Shown here one piece after another: positions 15,643 through 23,499 of a stretch of 39,606 nucleotides of DNA. The DNA is from an uncultured bacterium (GTDB lineage Bacteria; Patescibacteriota; Patescibacteriia; Patescibacteriales; UBA12465). Each line of letters starts with the position of its first letter. Position 1 is the first letter of the stretch. Below the pieces are notes generated by a model. It did no database searches. It was not told where the DNA came from and saw only the letters and a list, made by a program, of their open reading frames with translations. The stretch lies in assembly GCA_903945435.1 (NCBI GenBank), contig CAJAVM010000019.1, positions 1 to 39,606 of the forward strand, read 5' to 3'. The position numbers and the translations under genes are program-made.

Positions 15643-17091
15643 TTAAGTTAGTCTAGGAAATAAAATTGCACCTTTTTTAATTTGTGGTTCTAAAAACTGT
15701 ATTTTAATTTTTTGAGCCGCCTCCGGAATAAAGGGCTCCAGCAAATATGCTAAATTAAGAATTGTTTCAGCAAGAGGTTTTAAAACAGCGCTTATTTTTT
15801 CTTTATCTTCCATTTTCCATGGCGCTTCCCGACTCAAAATTTCATCACTTTCTTTAATCTTTTCCCAAATAATTTGCAAGGCTTCATTAAATTTATAATC
15901 TTCCATTACTAAACGAAAGTTTTCGATCACGGTTTTAATATTTTTAGATTCTAAATTAACTTGTAGACTAGTTATAATTTCGTTCTTTTCCAATAAATTA
16001 GAAACGCGAGCAGCTAAATTTCCTAAACCATTTGCCAAATCAGCATTGTATCTTAATCTAAATTTTTCTTCAGAATAGTCCCCATCTTCAAAGGGCGACA
16101 TTTCTGCAAGTAAATAATAACGTACTGCATCACTACCATACTTTTCTGTTAACTCAAATGGATCCACAGAATTACCAGCACTTTTACTAATCTTTTCACC
16201 ATTAATAGTTAAAAATCCAAAAACTAAAACTTGTTTAGAGCTTGGCAAACCAGCCGACATAAGCATCGCCTGCCACATAGCCGCTTGTGGTCTTAAATTA
16301 TCCTTACCGCAAACTTGCAGTCCGGGCCAATAGCTTTTAAAATTAGCTTCATTTTCCGGCCAGCCAAGCGTAGATATATAATTAACAAGCGCATCAAACC
16401 AAACATACATCACTTGAGTATCATCGCCGGGGACAGCCACTCCATGAGGCATCTTTTCTTTTTGTCGAGAAATACTAAAATCCTGTAAGCCCGAAGAAAC
16501 AAAGGCACTAATCTCTTTTAAACGTCCACTGGGTAAAACAAACTTTTCATTATTTTTATAAAGTTCTAATAATTTTTCTTGATACTTGGAAAATTTAAAA
16601 AAATAATTTTCCTCATTAATTAATTCAATTTCCATTTTTGGATGTAACGCGCATCTTCCATTCTCAAGTTCAGAATCAGTTTTTTCCATTTCGCAACCAA
16701 CACAGTATTTAACTTGATAATTTTTTTTATAAATATCACCGCTCGACTCACAACGCTTCCAAAATTCTTGAGCCGCCGCTTGATGATGCTTGTCGGTAGT
16801 CCTAATAAACTTATCGTAACTCAAATTTAGAGATTCTTTTAGAGGAAGAAACTTAGCGGAATACATATCACAATACTCCTGAACATCCATTTCTCTCTCC
16901 TTCGCTTTTAAATAAATCTTTAAACCATGTTCGTCTGTTCCAGTATTAAAGAAAATATTCATTCCTTGTTGTTTCTGATAACGAGCAATTACATCAGCTT
17001 TAATTACTTCCGCCGCAAATCCAATATGAGGCTCAGAGTTTATATAAGGCAATGTAGTTGTAATATAAAAATTATTCTTCTCCATATTCAT
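15643..17091 (-). CDS. metG: Methionyl-tRNA synthetase
   Basis: Class I synthetase, 482 residues. The HIGH-type signature is PHIGF at 21-25 and the KMSKS loop is KISKS at 300-304. A zinc knuckle is visible at Cys130, Cys133 and Cys147 plus His150. It lacks the C-terminal tRNA-binding/dimerisation domain of the long forms, so it is a short monomer-type enzyme. The start overlaps the end of rsmI by 20 bases, suggesting translational coupling. Either MNMEKNN or the internal MEKNN, two codons later, could be the true start. Confidence 0.95.
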   Translation of the reverse strand: MNMEKNNFYITTTLPYINSEPHIGFAAEVIKADVIARYQKQQGMNIFFNTGTDEHGLKIYLKAKEREMDVQEYCDMYSAKFLPLKESLNLSYDKFIRTTDKHHQAAAQEFWKRCESSGDIYKKNYQVKYCVGCEMEKTDSELENGRCALHPKMEIELINEENYFFKFSKYQEKLLELYKNNEKFVLPSGRLKEISAFVSSGLQDFSISRQKEKMPHGVAVPGDDTQVMYVWFDALVNYISTLGWPENEANFKSYWPGLQVCGKDNLRPQAAMWQAMLMSAGLPSSKQVLVFGFLTINGEKISKSAGNSVDPFELTEKYGSDAVRYYLLAEMSPFEDGDYSEEKFRLRYNADLANGLGNLAARVSNLLEKNEIITSLQVNLESKNIKTVIENFRLVMEDYKFNEALQIIWEKIKESDEILSREAPWKMEDKEKISAVLKPLAETILNLAYLLEPFIPEAAQKIKIQFLEPQIKKGAILFPRLT

Positions 17092-17800
17092 CTTTATTTT
17101 TATTTTTTGAGTTTTGTTTAATAAGAATCACAAACTCTCCTTTTAAATTATTATTATCTGCTTGCAATTTTTCCAATACCGAAGTCGCTGAACCAAAATA
17201 TAAACTTTCAAACATTTTTGTTAGTTCGCGTGCCACAATAATCTCCTTGCTTATTCCGGTTGCTTCTTCGAGCTTAATCATTTCACTTAAAAATTTTGCC
17301 GCTCGATGTTTAGACTCGTAAACTACTACTGAATGTTCGCTCGCAATAATCTCCTTAAGCATAGTCTGCCTTCCCTTTTTATGAGGCAAAAAGCCTAAGA
17401 ATAAAAATCTATCAAAACCAGCGCCAGCAATAGAAATTGCCGTAGTTAAAGCTGCTGGTCCAGGAATGCTTTCAATTTTAAAATCATCACCCAAAGCTGC
17501 TCTAGCTTCAGAAACTAATTTTCCGCCAGGATCTGAAATACCAGGAGTACCAGCGTCAGTGACTAAAGCTAAATTTTTTCCCTCCTTAAGCAAGGTTAAA
17601 ATCTTATCAACCTTTAATTCACCAGAGTGTTGATGATAAGAGATGGTTGATGTTTTTATTTCATAATGATCAAGAAGTCTTCTGGTCACCCTTGTATCCT
17701 CGCATAAAATAAAATCAGACTCTTTAAAAGTTCTTAAAGCGCGTAAAGTTATATCCTCTAAATTACCAATCGGTGTTCCGACAATTCGCAAAATTCCCAT
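17072..17800 (-). CDS. rsmI: 16S rRNA (cytidine1402-2'-O)-methyltransferase
   Basis: 242 residues, SAM-dependent tetrapyrrole-methylase fold. It methylates C1402 in the ribosomal P site. The motifs are the N-terminal IVGTPIGNLEDITLRALRTF, CEDTRVTRRLLDHY and VTDAGTPGISDPG, then SIPGPAALTTAISIAG, which form the SAM pocket. Its 3' end overlaps metG by 20 bases, and it starts 2 bases after the 575-aa membrane protein. Confidence 0.95.
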   Translation of the reverse strand: MGILRIVGTPIGNLEDITLRALRTFKESDFILCEDTRVTRRLLDHYEIKTSTISYHQHSGELKVDKILTLLKEGKNLALVTDAGTPGISDPGGKLVSEARAALGDDFKIESIPGPAALTTAISIAGAGFDRFLFLGFLPHKKGRQTMLKEIIASEHSVVVYESKHRAAKFLSEMIKLEEATGISKEIIVARELTKMFESLYFGSATSVLEKLQADNNNLKGEFVILIKQNSKNKNKDEYGEE

Positions 17801-17802
17801 AA

Positions 17803-19530
17803 TTATTCCATATTATCTCTTCTTTCTCGAACATACTTTGTCCAATCTTCAGCAACCTCAACCAAAATTTTAAATGGAGCCTCAATAATAAAATCGAAAA
17901 TAAAGATGAAAACATTTACTCGAGATATATTATTAGATAACCAACGTCCAACCAGAATAATCGGCATGTAGAATAAATCAATCACGAAAGTTCCTAAATT
18001 TTCTTTTCTTTCAATAATCATTAAGTCTTTTACCCCGCGGGCAACAATAATGCTAAAAAAACTCACAAAGGCCAAAAAGAATAAAAAGATAGTAATACTA
18101 ACCCAATTAAAACCAATAAAACCAAGCCCCATTATAATTACATATACTGAGAACAAAAAAGACGCGGCATAAATAAAATTAAAAATAAAACTCGCTAATA
18201 AATTCCTCTTTTTAGGTACACGTAAAATCATCGGCTGTTTTTTTTCTTTACCCAAGAAAGCTATTTCTTTAATACCTTCAATAATTCTATTAGTATTATC
18301 GTCCTGTGGACGTTGAGTCATAAGCACAATAAAGAATAATAAAATAGCTGGGAAAGCTACATTAATAGCCAAGGAAAGCGGATTCAAGGGTTCGTTAAAC
18401 CACTTAATAGCAGGAACTTCGATTAAGAAGACAAAAATTGATTTAGTTAAAAAGATATAAATAATACTGCGCAACGCGGCTCTCCATAAACGAGATTTGG
18501 CTTTATTATATTTTTTTTCGCAGTTTTTTCTAATTAAATTTAAAAATCCTTTTTCACCTTTCTGTATTTCAGCATAAACCTTAGTAGGATTTTCTTCGAT
18601 TGTTTCCGATAAGACATTAAAAAACAAAGAATAACGTCTCACAATTTTATCTAACTGTTTAGCAAGCGGGTGGTTAAGCTGCGCCTCTATTTTATGCATT
18701 AATTCTTTTGTCGCAGTTGCTATTTTATTGAGTTTTTCATCATCTTCATTAGTAAATTTATCTTTTTTACCTAGCTCTGTCCAAGCATCATTATAATATT
18801 TAAATAAAACAAAACTTAACATTTCCTTATCAAGCTTTAAAAATTTTCGCCCCATGCTTAAATAAATTTGAATTTCCAAATCGGATTCATAAGGCAATTC
18901 TTTTGGCAATACAATATCGCTCGATAAAACATCGAACATATTGTTCACTATCATTTGCTTAACTCTGTTTGGCGCTAAATTGTCCTCAATTTCACAAGCT
19001 GCTAAGTCTAGCAACCAGCGAATCATTTGATTTTTTTCATTGATTACATCCTTAGCTTCAGAAATATCAGACTTTAAATTAATAGATACATTCCCCTTAA
19101 GTGCAAGTTTATCCTTAAGGCGAATATATTTTTCTAACAATAAAGATACTTCTTGAATCTTGATTTCTGGGACCTTATTATTCGGGAGATAACCGCCCCT
19201 AATAAGTTCGACCAAAAGATGATTAGACAAACTTTCGCTATCAACATCTTTGATAACCCCCTCAATTACAACTTGACGACGCAAAATTCTAGAAATTGCA
19301 TTTTTACGAAGCAAATGTTCTTCATCATAGTCTACAGCATTTCTTACTTTCTCATAGAAAAAAGCCAATCGAGATATTAACTCAGAAACTCTAATAACCG
19401 GAGCGTCACTATCTCCATCCTCTTTTTTATCCTGCTCACTATAGATTACCTGAAAAAGTTTTTTTGTATTATCATTAATCTCTACTGGCTCATCAGTGGT
19501 CTGATGCCTAATTAAATTTGGACTAACCAT
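17803..19530 (-). CDS. Large membrane protein of unknown function
   Basis: 575 residues. The first ~345 are soluble, helical and charged, with no motif I recognise. The C-terminal part has about six hydrophobic helices, roughly 353-376, 384-404, 443-468, 472-497, 512-530 and 538-552. It ends with a short charged tail. The protein therefore looks like a cytoplasmic helical domain fused to a membrane domain. It is the first gene of the rsmI-metG-cvpA-tsaC-protease run and has its own candidate promoter. No family is recognised. Confidence 0.75.
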   Translation of the reverse strand: MVSPNLIRHQTTDEPVEINDNTKKLFQVIYSEQDKKEDGDSDAPVIRVSELISRLAFFYEKVRNAVDYDEEHLLRKNAISRILRRQVVIEGVIKDVDSESLSNHLLVELIRGGYLPNNKVPEIKIQEVSLLLEKYIRLKDKLALKGNVSINLKSDISEAKDVINEKNQMIRWLLDLAACEIEDNLAPNRVKQMIVNNMFDVLSSDIVLPKELPYESDLEIQIYLSMGRKFLKLDKEMLSFVLFKYYNDAWTELGKKDKFTNEDDEKLNKIATATKELMHKIEAQLNHPLAKQLDKIVRRYSLFFNVLSETIEENPTKVYAEIQKGEKGFLNLIRKNCEKKYNKAKSRLWRAALRSIIYIFLTKSIFVFLIEVPAIKWFNEPLNPLSLAINVAFPAILLFFIVLMTQRPQDDNTNRIIEGIKEIAFLGKEKKQPMILRVPKKRNLLASFIFNFIYAASFLFSVYVIIMGLGFIGFNWVSITIFLFFLAFVSFFSIIVARGVKDLMIIERKENLGTFVIDLFYMPIILVGRWLSNNISRVNVFIFIFDFIIEAPFKILVEVAEDWTKYVRERRDNME

Positions 19531-19586
19531 ATTAGAATATTTTAGCTTATAGAAAAACTCAAAATAGAGCCCTGCTTTACTTTATT

Positions 19587-19615
19587 ATTGTATATTGTTT
19601 ACTAATAAAAGGCAA
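19587..19615 (-). promoter_or_regulatory. Candidate promoter of the 575-aa gene - rsmI - metG run
   Basis: On the minus strand: TTGCCT (19610-19615), a 17-base spacer, TACAAT (19587-19592). It starts a leader of roughly 50 bases before the ATG at 19530. Confidence 0.5.
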
Positions 19616-19635
19616 TAAAAATCAACAAAATATAG

Positions 19636-19656
19636 TTGACAAGATTACTGTATAAT
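19636..19656 (+). promoter_or_regulatory. TTGACA and TATAAT elements upstream of the 155-aa gene, oddly spaced
   Basis: Both hexamers are perfect but only 9 bases apart (19636-19641 and 19651-19656), far below the normal 16-18. Most likely TATAAT is the working -10 and TTGACA is coincidental or an operator. The ATG is about 70 bases downstream. Confidence 0.4.
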
Positions 19657-19726
19657 AGTAGAGTTAAAAGTTATTATAGTTTCTTTAAAAAATCAAAATA
19701 GTATTCACTTCTCAAAATCAGCAAAA

Positions 19727-20194
19727 ATGGAAAAAATGGAATCAATCTCTTATCCCGCTTTTATGCTAGAGGCCGAAGAGCTAGCAAAAAAGAACAAAAG
19801 GCGTCCTTTTGTTAGGATGCTGAATCTACTAACAATACCAATGGGGGTATGCTTGCTTTTACTGTTTCAAGTTTTTTTGTCCCGTAATCATGTTGCAGAA
19901 AATAACTTAAATTTCCTCTACTTTATTTTTTGTTTTATGTATTTGATTGCAATTTATGCTATTAACAGCAACCTGTCCCTTCCCGTAAAAGTAAAACAAG
20001 AAGAAATAGCCGAAGCCATTCCAAGGTTATTTCAGCAGAAAGAGCTTAGTTTTTCTACAAAAATTAAAACCATTGAAAAAAACATCAGCTTCTTCGAGTA
20101 TCGACTCAAAGAAGAAAAGGATGGCGCCATTAAAACTAAAGAGGAACTTGCCCAATTTAACAAATTTAAAGACGGTTTTGTTCACACATATTAA
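19727..20194 (+). CDS. Small two-helix membrane protein, unknown
   Basis: 155 residues. A basic N-terminal stretch (KKNKRRPF) precedes two membrane helices at about 34-52 and 61-82, joined by a short polar loop; both termini should be cytoplasmic. The C-terminal region (about 88-155) is charged and helical, perhaps a coiled coil. Two in-frame ATGs, at codons 1 and 4, could start it. It stands alone between a promoter-like element and a strong terminator. No family is recognised. Confidence 0.6.
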   Translation: MEKMESISYPAFMLEAEELAKKNKRRPFVRMLNLLTIPMGVCLLLLFQVFLSRNHVAENNLNFLYFIFCFMYLIAIYAINSNLSLPVKVKQEEIAEAIPRLFQQKELSFSTKIKTIEKNISFFEYRLKEEKDGAIKTKEELAQFNKFKDGFVHTY

Positions 20195-20215
20195 TGTGTC
20201 CCTCTGTGCGCATTC

Positions 20216-20267
20216 AAAAGGCCAATTTCACCATCTTATCAAAAAAGATGTGTAAAATTGGCCTTTT
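20216..20267 (+). terminator. Strong intrinsic terminator after the 155-aa gene
   Basis: A 13-bp outer stem AAAAGGCCAATTT / AAATTGGCCTTTT encloses an inner hairpin CATCTT / AAGATG. The 3' arm ends in TTTT, so it also isolates the secE operon from upstream transcription. Confidence 0.8.
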
Positions 20268-20343
20268 ATTCAATACAAACCCTGTTTATTTGACTATTTT
20301 GATCTAAATTAGCGTAAACAAGACACAAAAATATTAAAAAGCC

Positions 20344-20372
20344 TTGACAAGCACCCCGCTATTTTGTATTAT
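20344..20372 (+). promoter_or_regulatory. Sigma-70-type promoter of secE-nusG-rplK-rplA
   Basis: TTGACA (20344-20349), 17-base spacer, TATTAT (20367-20372). The start is expected near 20379, giving a leader of about 60 bases. Confidence 0.75.
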
Positions 20373-20383
20373 TTGGGTAGATA

Positions 20384-20408
20384 AAAAAGTGGCCAAAAGG
20401 CTATTTTT
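20384..20408 (+). terminator. Terminator-like hairpin in the secE leader
   Basis: AGTGGCC (20388-20394), loop AAAA, GGCTATT (20399-20405), with two G-U pairs, then T residues continuing the stem against the upstream A-run. It lies immediately downstream of the expected transcription start and could act as an attenuator. Confidence 0.45.
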
Positions 20409-20437
20409 AATTACCTATTTTTAGCTTTTTAGCTTAT

Positions 20438-20617
20438 ATGAACAAACTAACAAATTACATCAAAGCCTCAATTTCAGAAATGAAAAAAGTAACCTGGCCA
20501 ACAAAAAAAGAAACCTATAACTATACAGTCTTAGTGATTGGGATTAGCTTAGCTGTAGCCGCCTTTCTTGGCGCTTTAGACTTTGTTTTCAATTTAGGTA
20601 TTCAATTTATTATTTAA
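20438..20617 (+). CDS. secE: Preprotein translocase subunit SecE
   Basis: 59 residues, the minimal single-helix form. The amphipathic N-terminal helix ends in EMKKVTWPTKKET, the family signature, followed by one membrane helix at about 28-52. SecE clamps SecY in the membrane. It is placed directly ahead of nusG, as in most bacteria, with 30 bases between. No tRNA-Trp or rpmG precedes it. Confidence 0.95.
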   Translation: MNKLTNYIKASISEMKKVTWPTKKETYNYTVLVIGISLAVAAFLGALDFVFNLGIQFII

Positions 20618-20647
20618 AAATAACATAGTTCTTAAATTCTTAAATTT

Positions 20648-21193
20648 ATGGCCAAGCAACTTTTAAATCAAGGCCGACGTTGGTACGTTATTCATACTTA
20701 TTCTGGTTACGAAGAAAATGTCGCCCAAAATCTAAAACAAAGGGTTGACTCTCTAGACATGGAAGATAAAATATTTAATATTTTAATTCCAACCGAGAAA
20801 AAGATTAAAATTAAAAATGGGAAACGTAAAGTAACTGAAGAAAAAATCTTCCCTGGCTATATTTTAGTAGAAATGGTTGTTACCGATGAATCTTGGTATA
20901 TCGTTAGAAATACTCCAAACGTTACTGGATTTATTGGAACTGGAACTATTCCAACTCCGATTGGCGACGCTGAGGTAAAATCTTTACAAAAAAGAATGGG
21001 GGTTGAAGATCCTAAATTTCAAATTGACGTTATTATTGGCTCACCAGTTAAAATCAATGAAGGGCCATTTAAAAATATGGAAGGTAAAGTTACTGCTATT
21101 GATGAAGCTAAAGGAAAAGTTAAAGTTTCCGTTTCCCTCTTCGGTCGTGAAACTCCGGTTGAATTAGATTTCCTACAAATTAAAAAAGTTTAA
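20648..21193 (+). CDS. nusG: Transcription termination/antitermination factor NusG
   Basis: 181 residues. The N-terminal NGN domain (WYVIHTYSGYEENVAQNL at the start, PGYILVEM, NTPNVTGFIG) binds the RNA polymerase clamp. The C-terminal KOW domain runs from about 125 (INEGPFKNMEGKVTAIDEA). There is no insertion between domains. It couples transcription to translation and, in this operon, precedes rplK and rplA. No Shine-Dalgarno sequence is visible. Confidence 0.96.
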   Translation: MAKQLLNQGRRWYVIHTYSGYEENVAQNLKQRVDSLDMEDKIFNILIPTEKKIKIKNGKRKVTEEKIFPGYILVEMVVTDESWYIVRNTPNVTGFIGTGTIPTPIGDAEVKSLQKRMGVEDPKFQIDVIIGSPVKINEGPFKNMEGKVTAIDEAKGKVKVSVSLFGRETPVELDFLQIKKV

Positions 21194-21213
21194 GTAAATA
21201 AATATAATTAAAC

Positions 21214-21235
21214 CTGGCGACGCTTCTACGTCCAG
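21214..21235 (+). promoter_or_regulatory. Stem-loop in front of rplK
   Basis: CTGG pairs with CCAG, and ACG with CGT, around a CTTCTA loop with a two-base bulge (C21218, G21219). It ends 14 bases before the rplK ATG and may be a translational control element. Function is inferred from position only. Confidence 0.35.
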
Positions 21236-21249
21236 CAAAACTAATTAAT

Positions 21250-21675
21250 ATGGCAAAGAAAATAAAGACAAAGATAAAATTACAAATTTCCGGCGGTCAA
21301 GCTAATCCAGCTCCTCCAGTCGGTCCTGCCTTAGGTCAACATGGTTTAAACATTGCTGAATTCTGCAGACAGTTTAACGAAAAGACTAAAGATAAAATGG
21401 GTGAAGTCGTTCCTGTTGAAATTACCGTTTACGAAGATAGAAGCTATGACTTCATTTTAAAAACCTCTCCAGCCAGTGAACTTATTAAAAAAGCCGCTGG
21501 TATTAAAAAGGGTTCAGGAAAACCATTAACTGAAAAGATTGGTTCAATTACTGATAAACAATTAGAGGAAATCGCTTTAGTAAAAATGCCTGATTTAAAT
21601 GCTAATGATATCGAAGCAGCTAAAAGCATTATTGCTGGTACTGCTAGACAAATGGGCGTTGAAATCAAAAAATAA
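21250..21675 (+). CDS. rplK: 50S ribosomal protein L11 (uL11)
   Basis: 141 residues, normal length. The N-terminal domain has [20 protein letters not shown], the proline-rich region near the thiostrepton site. The C-terminal RNA-binding domain ends with [12 protein letters not shown]. It forms the GTPase stalk base on 23S rRNA. It follows nusG by 56 bases, with a stem-loop between. Confidence 0.97.
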   Translation: MAKKIKTKIKLQISGGQANPAPPVGPALGQHGLNIAEFCRQFNEKTKDKMGEVVPVEITVYEDRSYDFILKTSPASELIKKAAGIKKGSGKPLTEKIGSITDKQLEEIALVKMPDLNANDIEAAKSIIAGTARQMGVEIKK

Positions 21676-21686
21676 TTAATTTAATT

Positions 21687-21724
21687 GTGGGAGTCCCGAT
21701 TCTATAATCGGAACGCACGACCAC
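21687..21724 (+). promoter_or_regulatory. Candidate L1-binding operator in front of rplA
   Basis: GTGG (21687-21690) pairs with CCAC (21721-21724). Inside, CCGATT (21696-21701) pairs with AATCGG (21706-21711) around a CTAT loop. The two stems are separated by an asymmetric internal loop, GAGTC on one side and AACGCACGA on the other. It ends 11 bases before the rplA ATG. L1 is known to repress its own operon by binding an mRNA mimic of its rRNA site; the purine-rich GGGAG before the stem fits that idea. Inference. Confidence 0.4.
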
Positions 21725-21735
21725 GAATAAAAAAT

Positions 21736-22470
21736 ATGAAAAAAGAAGTTGCTGTAGAAAAAAAACCAAAAAGCAGTTCTAAAAAAATTGCTCAAAAAAC
21801 AGTTAGAAAAGTAGATAATTCTTCTATCTATGATAAAAATAAAGCTTATTCAATTGAAGAAGCTTTAGAAATTGTAAAAAAATTAACTAAGACTAAATTT
21901 GATGCTTCAGTTGAAGTACATTTCCGTCTTGGTATTAATACTAAAAAAGGCGATCAACAAGTTCGTGGTGCTGTTAGCCTTCCTAACGGTACCGGTAAAA
22001 GTGTCAAGGTAGCCGCCTTTGTTTCTCCTGAGAATGAAGCCGCTGCTAAAGCTGCTGGGGCTGATTTTGTTGGCGGTGAGGAAATGATTGCTGAAATCAA
22101 GAAAACTGAAAAAACTGACTTCCAAGTTGCAATTGCTGAACCAGGAATGATGAAAAATTTAGCTATTATTGCAAAAATTTTAGGAACTAGAGGTTTAATG
22201 CCTTCTCCTAAAAACGATACCGTAACCGTAAATCCTGCTAAAACTATCCAGGAATTGAAAAAGGGTAAGATTAGTTTTAAAAATGATGATACTGGTAATT
22301 TACACGCTGTTATTGGTAGAATTAGCTTTGAAACCCCTAAACTGATTGAAAACTATCAATCTTTAGTCGATACCGTTAGAAAATCAAAACCAGCCTCTTC
22401 AAAAGGAAGCTTTTTAAAGAACGTTAGCATCGCCTCATCTATGAGCGCTGGTGTAAAAGTATCTCTATAA
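21736..22470 (+). CDS. rplA: 50S ribosomal protein L1 (uL1)
   Basis: 244 residues from the ATG at 21736. A longer frame from a TTG at 21685 runs through the upstream stem-loop and adds 17 residues with no family resemblance, so it was rejected. There is a Lys-rich N-terminal extension of about 27 residues (KKEVAVEKKPK...). The core begins near YDKNKAYSIEEALEIVKK, and ILGTRGLMPSPKNDTV is the signature. L1 forms the mobile stalk at the ribosomal E site. It is the last gene of the secE operon here; rplJ, rplL and rpoB do not follow. Some CPR lineages lack L1, so its presence helps narrow the lineage. Confidence 0.96.
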   Translation: MKKEVAVEKKPKSSSKKIAQKTVRKVDNSSIYDKNKAYSIEEALEIVKKLTKTKFDASVEVHFRLGINTKKGDQQVRGAVSLPNGTGKSVKVAAFVSPENEAAAKAAGADFVGGEEMIAEIKKTEKTDFQVAIAEPGMMKNLAIIAKILGTRGLMPSPKNDTVTVNPAKTIQELKKGKISFKNDDTGNLHAVIGRISFETPKLIENYQSLVDTVRKSKPASSKGSFLKNVSIASSMSAGVKVSL

Positions 22471-22475
22471 GAGGA

Positions 22476-22504
22476 TTGACTTATACCATAAAATAGGATA
22501 TAAT
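22476..22504 (+). promoter_or_regulatory. Sigma-70-type promoter of the RRM gene
   Basis: TTGACT (22476-22481), 17-base spacer, TATAAT (22499-22504), starting 5 bases after the rplA stop. Expected start is near 22511. Confidence 0.75.
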
Positions 22505-22534
22505 ACTTTACAGGTAAGCAATTTTTAAAGAAAG

Positions 22535-22560
22535 AGCGGATCCGAATCCGCTTTTTTCTT
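22535..22560 (+). terminator. Strong terminator located downstream of the RRM promoter
   Basis: AGCGGAT / ATCCGCT is a perfect 7-bp stem with a CCGA loop, followed by a T-rich run; flanking AAAGAAA / TTTCTTT can extend it. It could end the rplA transcript. Because it lies after the RRM promoter and before the RRM ATG, it would also stop or attenuate RRM transcription. Confidence 0.8.
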
Positions 22561-22609
22561 TAATCAAAGGTCGTCTTACATTTAATAAAATAAGTTTAGT
22601 AAAAAAGAA

Positions 22610-22867
22610 ATGAAAAAATTATTTATTGGCGGCTTGTCTTTTAAGACTACCGAAGAAGGACTGAAAGAAGCTTTCTCAAAAGCTGGTGCAGTTCTTTCTG
22701 CCGTTATCATTACCGATCGTATGACTCATCGCTCAAAAGGCTTTGGTTTCGTCGAAATGGAAAATGACGCAGATGCAGATAATGCAATTGCGATGTACAA
22801 CAATCAAGAATTAGACGGACGCAGAATCGTTGTCAACGAAGCTCGCCCTCTAGAAAAGAGATTCTAA
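22610..22867 (+). CDS. RRM-type RNA-binding protein
   Basis: 85 residues, a single RNA recognition motif. RNP2 is LFIGGL at 4-9 and RNP1 is KGFGFVEM at 43-50, with the aromatic residues needed to stack on RNA. There is almost nothing beyond the domain, as in the small cyanobacterial Rbp-type proteins; the end is basic (RPLEKRF). A role as an RNA chaperone or cold-response protein is likely but unproven. It has its own promoter, a leader terminator and a terminator downstream. Confidence 0.92.
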   Translation: MKKLFIGGLSFKTTEEGLKEAFSKAGAVLSAVIITDRMTHRSKGFGFVEMENDADADNAIAMYNNQELDGRRIVVNEARPLEKRF

Positions 22868-22898
22868 TAAAATCATCAATAGATTGAAAATACAAATG

Positions 22899-22928
22899 AA
22901 AAACGCTCCTTTATCGGGAGCGTTTTTT
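22899..22928. terminator. Bidirectional terminator between the RRM gene and iscU
   Basis: ACGCTCC / GGAGCGT stem with a 7-base loop, flanked by A-run and T6. It serves the RRM gene (plus) and the iscS-iscU pair (minus). Confidence 0.85.
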
Positions 22929-22949
22929 GGCATCAAACAGTTACAATAT

Positions 22950-23438
22950 TTATTTTAATTTTTTAACTACCTTTTTCTTAACAACCTTTTTTTTCACAAT
23001 CGGTTTAGCCTTTTTAGTAATTACGGGCTTTATTGCTTTTACTTTTTTTACAACTTTAGGGCTTCCGATATTTTTTTCATAATCAGCGATTGCTTTCTTA
23101 AGACCATCAACGGCCATAATAGAACAATGAACCTTCTGATGAGGCAGACCACCTAAATCATCAACAATCTTTTTCCAAGGGTATTTCTTTGCCTCCTCAA
23201 TTGTCATTCCCTTTACTTTTTCAGTCATCACTGAAGCGGTAGCAATATTAGAAGCGCAACCAAAAGATAAAAACTTTACGTCTTTAATCTTTCCCTTTTC
23301 GACTTTCAAAAAGAAATCAAGCTGGTCGCCGCAAACCATATTACCGATTTGAGCGTAACCATCCGGATTAGTAATTCTTCCAATATTCTTAGGCTTGAGA
23401 AAATTATCGACAGTTTTTTTAGTATAATTGAGTGCCAT
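22950..23438 (-). CDS. iscU: Fe-S cluster scaffold IscU/NifU N-terminal type, with a lysine-rich tail
   Basis: 162 residues. The scaffold domain covers about 1-123, with ligand cysteines Cys36 (VCGD, including the conserved Asp38), Cys61 (FGCASN) and Cys105 (HCSIM). It assembles [2Fe-2S]/[4Fe-4S] clusters using sulfur from IscS. Residues about 124-162 form an unusual basic tail made of Lys, Val and Pro (KPIVKKKVVKKKVVKKLK at the end) that is not part of the fold. It lies 61 bases downstream of iscS. The chaperones HscA/HscB and the regulator IscR are not in the window. Confidence 0.92.
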   Translation of the reverse strand: MALNYTKKTVDNFLKPKNIGRITNPDGYAQIGNMVCGDQLDFFLKVEKGKIKDVKFLSFGCASNIATASVMTEKVKGMTIEEAKKYPWKKIVDDLGGLPHQKVHCSIMAVDGLKKAIADYEKNIGSPKVVKKVKAIKPVITKKAKPIVKKKVVKKKVVKKLK

Positions 23439-23499
23439 ATATAAATAAATTAATAATTAATTACTTAAGTTTAATCTAAAAATCAGAGTTTGTCCAGAT

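Noticed and set aside
21685-21735. Extended rplA start from TTG at 21685
   Set aside because: The extra 17 residues are read through the stem-loop before rplA and have no resemblance to L1; the ATG at 21736 opens a normal L1 with a Lys-rich extension.
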